Source of the DNA: Alentia gelatinosa
Taxonomy: Eukaryota > Annelida > Polychaeta > Phyllodocida > Polynoidae
Direction: 5' to 3'
Length of the DNA: 64,000 nucleotides
NCBI GenBank assembly: GCA_950022655.1
Contig: OX465580.1
Location: forward strand, 5,131,122 to 5,195,121
In this document: positions 27,101 to 36,100 of the stretch, piece by piece
How positions within the stretch are numbered: position 1 is the stretch's first letter
How the letters are laid out: the number at the start of each line of letters is the position of its first letter
Made by a program: the position numbers and the translations under genes
The notes under the pieces: model-generated
Told to the model about the DNA's origin: nothing
The model's database searches: none
What the model saw: the letters and a program-made list of their open reading frames with translations, nothing else

Positions 27101-30100
27101 AATCAGACAGTTCTAGTCACCACTATTTAGCGATGTCAGTGGGTCGGTTATAAATCAGACAGTTCTACTCACCACTGTTTCGCAATGTCAGTGGGTCGGT
27201 TTTAAATCAGACAGTTCTACTCACCACCGTTTAGCGATGTCGGTGGGTCGGTTATAAATCAGACAGTTCTACTCACCACTGTTTCGTGATGTCCATCATC
27301 ATTATGACGCCGTGGGTTCCTTTGTAGACGTCGATAAACTCGGCATCCAGACACGCGTCCCCCGTCAACTGTGTGGATGTGAAAGTCTTACATCAGATTT
27401 CCGCTGTGTGAAAAATCCTGTATCAAATCTCTTGTTCCCGAGTGTGAAATCCTAATTCTCAGTTGGGTGTGTGTGAAAATCCTGTATCAAATCTCTTGTT
27501 CGTAAATATTTGCAGTTAGGTGTAAAAGTTTAAATACAAATTTTAGCGGTCGAATGTAAAAGTATCCTATCAAATATATTCATTGGAAGGACTATACAAT
27601 TACTAAAAAAAATGAAAAAAGACATTATTCTATCAAGATATAAAATGTCTTGTATGCAAGTGTAAAATTCTAACAGTAAATCTTAGCTCTGCGCTACTGT
27701 GAAAGTACTCAATCAAATACCTGTTTTTTGGGGTTTGAAAACCTTATGTCAAGTATGTTATGTAGTTTGTATAATTGAAAAGAGTTAGGTAGATGTTAAG
27801 GTGTGGCATGAGCTCAGATAATTGATTGTGAAAGTGTAAAATCCTTGCTGTTTTTCCCATGAGAAACCTACAGCAACAATATCTTTTTACCAAATTCAGG
27901 GATGAAAGTCAGTACTCCTGATTAAATCAGAAATCTAAAACCCTTAAAAAAGAAGCATTTATAACTTTATTTTGGAACATAATGGCTATGAAGCGATATA
28001 TATTTTTAATTTCTCTTGATGAGACGGTTACTTTTAGTATTTGAAGGGGGATAGATGTGAAAGTTAACGGATGCCGCTCTAACATTGCGGTGTTGTCAGA
28101 GCGTACGAAATGTTGGAATTCTGTTATTTTTCAACTAACGTGCATCCATGCAAATCTGACGAAAACCTCCACCATAATTGTACGTATTTAGAATCTACCA
28201 CCAACAGTTTACTAATCATTTATCATGTATTTATCAAATACAGAAGTCCACATGGACAACTTGAAACCATTTATCTGGAGTTTGAGTTAACTTGTCAAGT
28301 TTGAGGGTTGTTCTATTTTGTTGATTTAATCATTTATCAGTACCACCCATGTTCTCAAACCTGAGATTACTTATGTTTAGTAAGGACTATGTTCTTGTAC
28401 AGTAATTTCCTAATTATGGGACATCGACTTTAGATAGCACCACCTGCAGACCAGACAATGGAGAAGCTGTCCTCATTTCTTAACTTTTTTTTTAATCTTA
28501 GTTTATTTTTTTCAGTTTCTTCCCATGATAAATAAATATGACCGCTTAGGCTTTTCCGAGATGTATTAGTAGTCTTCATTTTTACTTTGTAAAGCACTCA
28601 CAACTAGCTTCATGTTTTACAAGGAAAACATAACAAGATTAATAACGTAAAGGTTCCATAGCAACAGCTTAAACATATAAAAAACAGAATACATTTAATA
28701 TATTTATATCGTACGGTCATTGACAACACTTAAAATCCATGCACCAATAAATACTAAATAATACACACATCAATAATCAGAGTAATTAAAATGAAAGAGA
28801 ATCAAAGTCAATTTCCAACAGGCGACAGAATTTCCAAGCTCGATAATTTTAGGATGAAGAGGGTTATAGGAACATTACTCAAAACATGTAATTACTGAAT
28901 TTGGGAAGCTGGTATGATGTAAAACTTTTGAAATATAATTTATTTTGAAGAAATAAAAATGTGCTATGAACCCAATTCAATTTACGTGAAATAGTGAAGT
29001 CTTCTTGCAAAATCTACAGCAAATATGAAATCTGTGCTGCTAGTGGACTTTGACTTTTAGACAGGGGCCCGTTTAATAATCTAGGATCGTACATGTAGAC
29101 CCTTTCTGTATGCCATAGAGACCCAGGGACGATGTGGGTCAACTTTACTCAACACTTATGGACGACCTTATGGACGACCAATACTGTCTTAGCGAACAGA
29201 CTTAAATATTACCAAACGATAACCCTTGTACGAGATACATAAAAAGGTCTTCATGTACGATCCTAGATTAGTTAACGGGGCGGTGGAGGACTTGACCATG
29301 CATACCGTTTTATCACCAACATCGGCGTCACTCTGAGCTTGCTCTTGTGCTTGAGCTGCAGCCTTAAAGGTACAGGGAACAACGAACTATAACATAAACA
29401 ACTACATCAAACAAACAACTAACAACTAAAACAACCTCCACTCGGGGTAACTGAACAAATGGAGGGTAAAGTAGACAGTCGGTATCTGCTTTGTAAATGG
29501 CGATGATAAGTTTGTTTTATTTGATGAATTTGTATTTATTTCTGTTATCACAAAGTAAAACTCATAACTCTGACACGTGTCAGTGGTCGCAAAGTAGAAT
29601 TCATAACTCTGACACACATCAGTGACCACAGAGTAAAACTCGTAACTCTGACACACATCAGCGATCACAAAGTAAAACTCATAACTCTGACACGTGTCAG
29701 TGGTCGCAAAGTAGAATTCATAACTCTGACACATGTCAGTGATCACAAAGTAAAACTCGTAACTCTGACACACATCAGTGATCACAGAGTAAAACTCGTG
29801 ACTCTGACACACATCAGCGATCACAGAGTAAAACTCGTGACTCTGACACACATCAGTGATCACAGAGTAAAACTCGTGACTCTGACACACATCAGTGATC
29901 ACAAAGTAAGACTCGTAACTCTGACACACATCACTGGTCACAAAGTAAAACTTGTAACTCTGATATGCATCAGTGATCACAAAGTAAAACTCACAACTCT
30001 GACATGCATCAGTGATCAAAGAGTAAAACTCGTGAATTTGACACACATCAGTGGTCACAGAGTAAAACTCGTGAATTTGACATGCATCAGTGATCACAGA

Positions 30101-33100
30101 GTAAAACTCATAACTCTGACACACATCACTGGTCACAAAGTAAAACTTGTAACTCTGATATGCATCAGTGATCACAAAGTAAAACTCACAACTCTGACAT
30201 GCATCAGTGATCAAAGAGTAAAACTCGTGAATTTGACACACATCAGTGATCACAGAGTAAAACTCGTGAATTTGACACACATCAGTGGTCACAGAGTGAA
30301 ACTCGTGAATTTGACATGCATCAGTGATCACAGAGTAAAACTCATAACTCTGACACACATCAGTGGTCACAGAGTAAAACTCGTGAATTTGACATGCATC
30401 AGTGATCACAGAGTAAAACTCATAACTCTGACACGCATCAGTGATCACAAAGTAAAACTCGTGAATCTGACATGCATCAGTGGTCACAGAATAAAACTCA
30501 TAACTCTGACACACATCAGTGATCACAAAGTAGAACACAAAACTCTGATACGCATCAGTGATCACAAAGTAAAACTCGTCACTCTGACACGCGTCAGTGA
30601 TCACAAAGTAAAACTCGTGAATCTGACATGCATCAGTGATCTGAGAATGAAACTTTAAATCTGATGCTCATCAATGTTCAGCTAATGGGAGTTACCCACT
30701 ATTTTTATCATCGCCATTTACAAAATCGACACAATTTGATGCTTCATTTAAGAAGGCATTCTTTATACTGGGCAGAAAACTGAGGGGCGTTTCATAAAAC
30801 ACATCAGAACTTGTAAGAAGATGGCAGTTCTATTTTTATTGCTTTTGAAATATTTATCCTCCTTTAGAAAATATTTCATATGCTTTGTAAATTTGCTTGT
30901 ATGTCACACGGTGAATTTTGCATCGACTGGCCTGATTTACATTTTTTCATAGAAATAATTATCATTTTACACCAGAAGGTATATAATTATACTGGAGACT
31001 GGAAAGTCTTCTTTACTGCTTTTGTTCTAATGGCAAAACTGAAATGACCCCCATGGGGATAATAACAACATAACAAGAAAACAACAACATGCTTACTGAA
31101 CTCTTAGATTGTGAGTGAAGGTTTTCTTCCATGTATTATTATTACCCAATATGTTTTTCCACTCCCCTATAACATAATGTCACTGAAATCATTTAACAAA
31201 TCCCTCTTGACTGAACTTCATTATTCTTTCTTTGAACATATTTCATTTGAGGTCTAATTAAGAAGACCTTCGTAATAGAAGCCAAGCTCGGTGGCTAAGT
31301 GGTAGGGGTGTTCGCCTCGAGCATGGGAGATCAGGGGTTCAAGCCCCGGTCGGGTCATACCAAAGACTAAGACAAAAATGGTACCCACTGCCCATTCAGC
31401 GTAACACCCGCCATTAGGATGAGGAGTAGAGGTCTAGGGCCCGAGTTGAAGGATGGCTGTATCGCCGAATTCGGTGATTGTGTACACACAATACTCCCTT
31501 AACAGAAATTGCTTAAAAAAAAAAAAAGGAGGAACTGTATTGAGAGCAGAGCCACTGAAAAGATGCCATGAATTTTGGTTGCGTAGTAATTTTACGAAGC
31601 AAAGCTGAGTCAGATTACATTGACAAAAACCAATGGCATATTTCCAGTGACTACGGATGGAATGTGGTTCAGATTTTATCTCACCCCTATCATTGACTGA
31701 TTGGCTAACGTTTGTGATGTCATGACCCAGTGATTCTTTTCTTACAATACTCCATGGGCGTTGAGTACGAGTTCCTAATATTAAGTCTAAAGGGGGAAAA
31801 TACCAGGAGTCACATAATCATTGAAGTTGGCAATAGGCATACTGGGGTCTACTGTTGCTGATTTACATTGTAAAAGATCCAGTAGGGTGTTTATCATAGC
31901 AGGTATTGATTTAGAGAAATGTGCTAAATCCTACACTATGTGTTTTATCTCAGCTAAAACACATGCAATCCATGTTTTCCTCCAGAATCTTAAAGATTCT
32001 TATACTATTCACTCATATTGAGCGACTGTTGAGTTAATCTTTTTTACTTATGGCACTAAATCTGACAGCATATTATAAACTTGATCAACGTAATTAAAAG
32101 CCTGCAGTTCACAAGCAAAGGTATAGACTTAGATGGAACATGCACTTGTCTCAATATAAATGCTATGCTATATAATGATATAGTGAAAGTCGCTATCACT
32201 ATTCTGACACTGTACGCTGATGTGGGGATCGAGTGGTGGTTTACTTCTTCTCGGTAGAGGATGTATTGTGTCCACCCCTGGCTGCGAGTAATAGAGCCGA
32301 ACCTATGAACAGATGCTACAGGGTCTCCCTTTGTTACGTAACTTGACTGTATATATAGTCTGGGTCGCATCTCGGCCGGCAGATCACTCATCGTGCTTCT
32401 CGAGAGAGGAGCATACCTTGGTTCTCACAGAGAGTGCAGACTTTCCTTACTTTTTCAGTAAAAGGCTCAGGGTTATTCAACTTCTGTTGATTGTACCTGA
32501 CCCACCTGTGAGTTTCCTAGCCTTGGCTAGGGAATGAATAGCTAAATCAGTATAGTATGCTTTGCTTGATAAACTCTCGTTTATTATAGTTATGTGTTTT
32601 GTCTGGGTGTGAGTAGTAGAAAGGCCTCTTTTTTTTAACCGACATGTGATTCGGCAATCATAGAGTAGCATATTAACCAATGTCGGGCTAGTTTGATCAT
32701 CAAGGTCTGGTAACTAACCTACCCTGGCGACCGCTACACTTATATAGTTAAGGTCACTCTATCTTTGGTTTGGTTTGGTTTCATTTAATGTCCGATAATC
32801 ATAACTGACTGTTATCAGCCTGCTGTGGTTAAGGTCACTGTATGCTGGTAAAGTGAAGGTCACAGTATGCTGGTACAGTGAAGGTCACTGTATGCTGATA
32901 TAGTGAAGGTTACAGTATGCTGATATAGTGGAGGTCACTGTATGCTGATAAAGTGAAGGTAGCAGTATGCTGATAGAGTGAAGATCACAGTATGCTGATA
33001 TAGTGGAGGTCACTGTATGCTGATATAATGAAGGTCACTCCATGCTGATATAGTGAAGGTCACTGTACAATGATAGAGTGAAGGTCACTGGACAATGATA

Positions 33101-36100
33101 AAGTGAAGGTCACTGTATGCTGATGTAGTGAAGGTCACAGTATGCTGATATAGTGAAGGTCACAGTATGCTGATATAGTGAAGGTCACTGTATGCTGATA
33201 TAGTGAAGGTCACTGTATGCTGATATAGTGAAGGTCACTGTATGCTGATAAAGTGAAGGTCACTGTGTGCTGATATAGTGAAGGTCACTGTGTGCTGATA
33301 TAGTGAAGGTCACTGTATGCTGATAAAGTGAAGATCACTGTATGCTGATATAGTGAAGGTCACTGTATGCTGATAAAGTGAAGGTCCCTGTATGCTGATA
33401 TAGTGGAGGTCCCTGTATGCTGATATAGTGGAGGTCACTCTATGCTGATATAGTGAAGGTCACTCTATGCTGATATAGTGAAGGTCACAACATACTGAGA
33501 TAGTGAAGACCAATATATACTGATACAGTGAGTAACATTTTACTGACATTATAGGAGCAGAAGTGGAACCGGCTGAAACTGAGATACCCGTTAACTGCTG
33601 AGGTGAAGTGAAAACGAAGCTTTCTCTGTGCGCAAATAGTTGAAATTAAGTTTTGATTTCTTCTCAAATATGATATAAATCTAGTTGAGTTCTCATGTAA
33701 TAAACTGTGTAGAGACTGCAAACAACAAACTTGAACCAGAGAAAGCCTCCATCACCACTGACCTCCAAGACTTATTCAGTAAGAGGGTAGGAGTCTATTG
33801 CAGCCCATTTACTTCAGAGGCTCACATTATCACATCATACAAAAACATGAAGACAAACAAGGGCGCATGACCCCATCTTTTACCCCCTGTCCGTTGTCGA
33901 GTTTAAGTCCGTCGATCTTCTTCTTCTTCTTGCCTTTGTCGACAACGTCCCAGACCTCCACCTTGACGATGTCGTCTGTCGCCTTATAGTTCCACTGGAT
34001 ACTGGCCACCTGATGGAGGAATGACATACTATAGATACGGGAACTGCGCATTTGGTTTAAGGTGGATTGAGAAAGTGGAGTTCTATACCGTGAGAATCCT
34101 GTTGTCTTTATCCCAACCAAACTGACCTGCCATCCGGTAGCAGTGACGGAACTATAATTTAGGTTCGTCTAAACATGGAGAGCCAGAGTCAGTGACGCCC
34201 TCTTGTGTAGGACACGGAGTTCAGTGCTCTAGGAAGTGCAACTGGATAACTCTGTTATAACATTCTCACAGTTAAACGAGAGAGTGGAGTCATACTCGTC
34301 AGCACTGATGAGCTATCTAAACTTTATAGTTGATAATTATCTTGGTTTGAACTTGGAAAAGGATAAACCTGTTATAGCTAGGCCTTCCAATGTATTAGTG
34401 TGTATCCATTTTCGTTGTCCCTGTGTTATCTAAGCTATATGGATCTAAAGTATCATTGAGGTGATATACATGTATGATACATCGAAATGGAGCTTGAATA
34501 CCATAGAATACGATGAAATCACTGTTATTTCTCTGCAAATGATATACACGGGTATTATGAACGTATTACGCTCATATACTGAGTGATTCAATGCTAAAGA
34601 ATACGTTGCCAGGGGCTTGTTTGGCTGCAGGCATTGCGTAACCAAGCAGATAAGGTGCGACACCGGCCTGTGGAAAAAGTTCTATTCACTGCAGCTTTCG
34701 GTCTCACGAGACACAGACTTACCTGAATCTCCTCCGTCGGAATGTATTCCTCTTTAAACTTCTGGCCCTGAAGCCGTAAAAAGACACAAGTCTTTCCCAC
34801 ATTTCTGTCACCTTTTAGGATCAGTTTCACTGAAATGAACAAAAACTAAAATTAGAATTTACATGAATGATGTTTATAGAGGGAGTCTTCCATTGACCGT
34901 ACGGATAGTTAACGTTGTTGGGTGTGTGCTCAACACGTTTATAGAAGAGACCCACAGTTTATCAGGGAAAATAGAGCCAACTGATGTCCTACCATCGGCA
35001 ATTTCAGGAATCCCACAGTATCTTTTGTTTGTTTGTTTGGGTAGTTTAACGTCCAATTTGTTCAATTAGACTTACTATGGATTTGACCGAATCTATGAGA
35101 TGAATGTAGGTGGAAATCTCACCCCTACACATTTACCGAGGTGTTCTTTTACTTCCCACACTACATAGACATGGTATGAGAAGGACTGTCCTTTGATATA
35201 GCAGTGAATCTACCACTGCTGGGGATGAAGGAGAAAGGTGGCTGCACACCACACCAAATAGACATGGTATGAGAAGGGTTGTCCTTTGATATAGCAGTAA
35301 GTCTACCACTGCTGGGGATGAAGGAGAAAGGTGGCTGTACACCACACAACATAGACATGGTATGAGAAGGACTGGCCTTTGATATAGAAGTAAATCTACC
35401 ACTGCTGGGGACGAAGGAAAAAGGTGGTTGTACACCACACCACATAGACATGGTATGAGAAGGACTGGCCTTTGATATAGCAGTAAGTCTACCACTGCTA
35501 GTGATGAAGGAGAAAAGTGGCTGCACACCACACCACATAGACATAGTATGAAAGGACTGGTCTTTGATATAGCAGTAAATCTACCACTGCTGGGGACGAA
35601 GGAGAATGGTGGCTGTACACCACACCACATAGACATGGTATGAGAAGGATTGGCCTTTGATATAGCAGTAAATCTACCACTGCTGGGGACGAAGGAGAAG
35701 AGCGGCTGCAGTGGGACTCGAACCCACAACCTTGGGATTACAAGTCCAATTCCTTAACCAGTGAGCTAACTCCCCACCCCCTGATGTTGGGTGGTAGCTG
35801 CCCATGTCCTTTTGGTGAATGCAGGCCTTCTTTTCGATACTTAAATCAGCTTAATGGAATACTTGTTTCGGGAATATAACATAACCAAGAAACACCCATA
35901 ACTAGGTTGTTTAAAATTCAATTCAATAAGTTGTACTTGGCACAACGTTTTGGGACTAGATAAAAAGAATTTTTAATAAGAATTGATTACAGCATGCAAA
36001 ACATTATTCACGTAAAGTTAGATTAATAGCATTTATATATATGGAAAAAAAGCATAACAATTAATGGCTTTACTGACTGCAGTTTGCCTAAACCACCGTT

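Noticed and set aside
24551..27276. CRISPR-like array
   Set aside because: Units are contiguous 52-bp tandem repeats with no unique spacers, in a eukaryotic intron.
29426..30658. Long ORFs on both strands (392 and 286 codons)
   Set aside because: They are produced by a 39-bp repeat (13 codons), open on both strands, and nothing but repeat is encoded.
35133..35729. 198-codon ORF encoding repeated [16 protein letters not shown]
   Set aside because: Same 93-bp repeat body; no protein family recognised and copies elsewhere are frameshifted.
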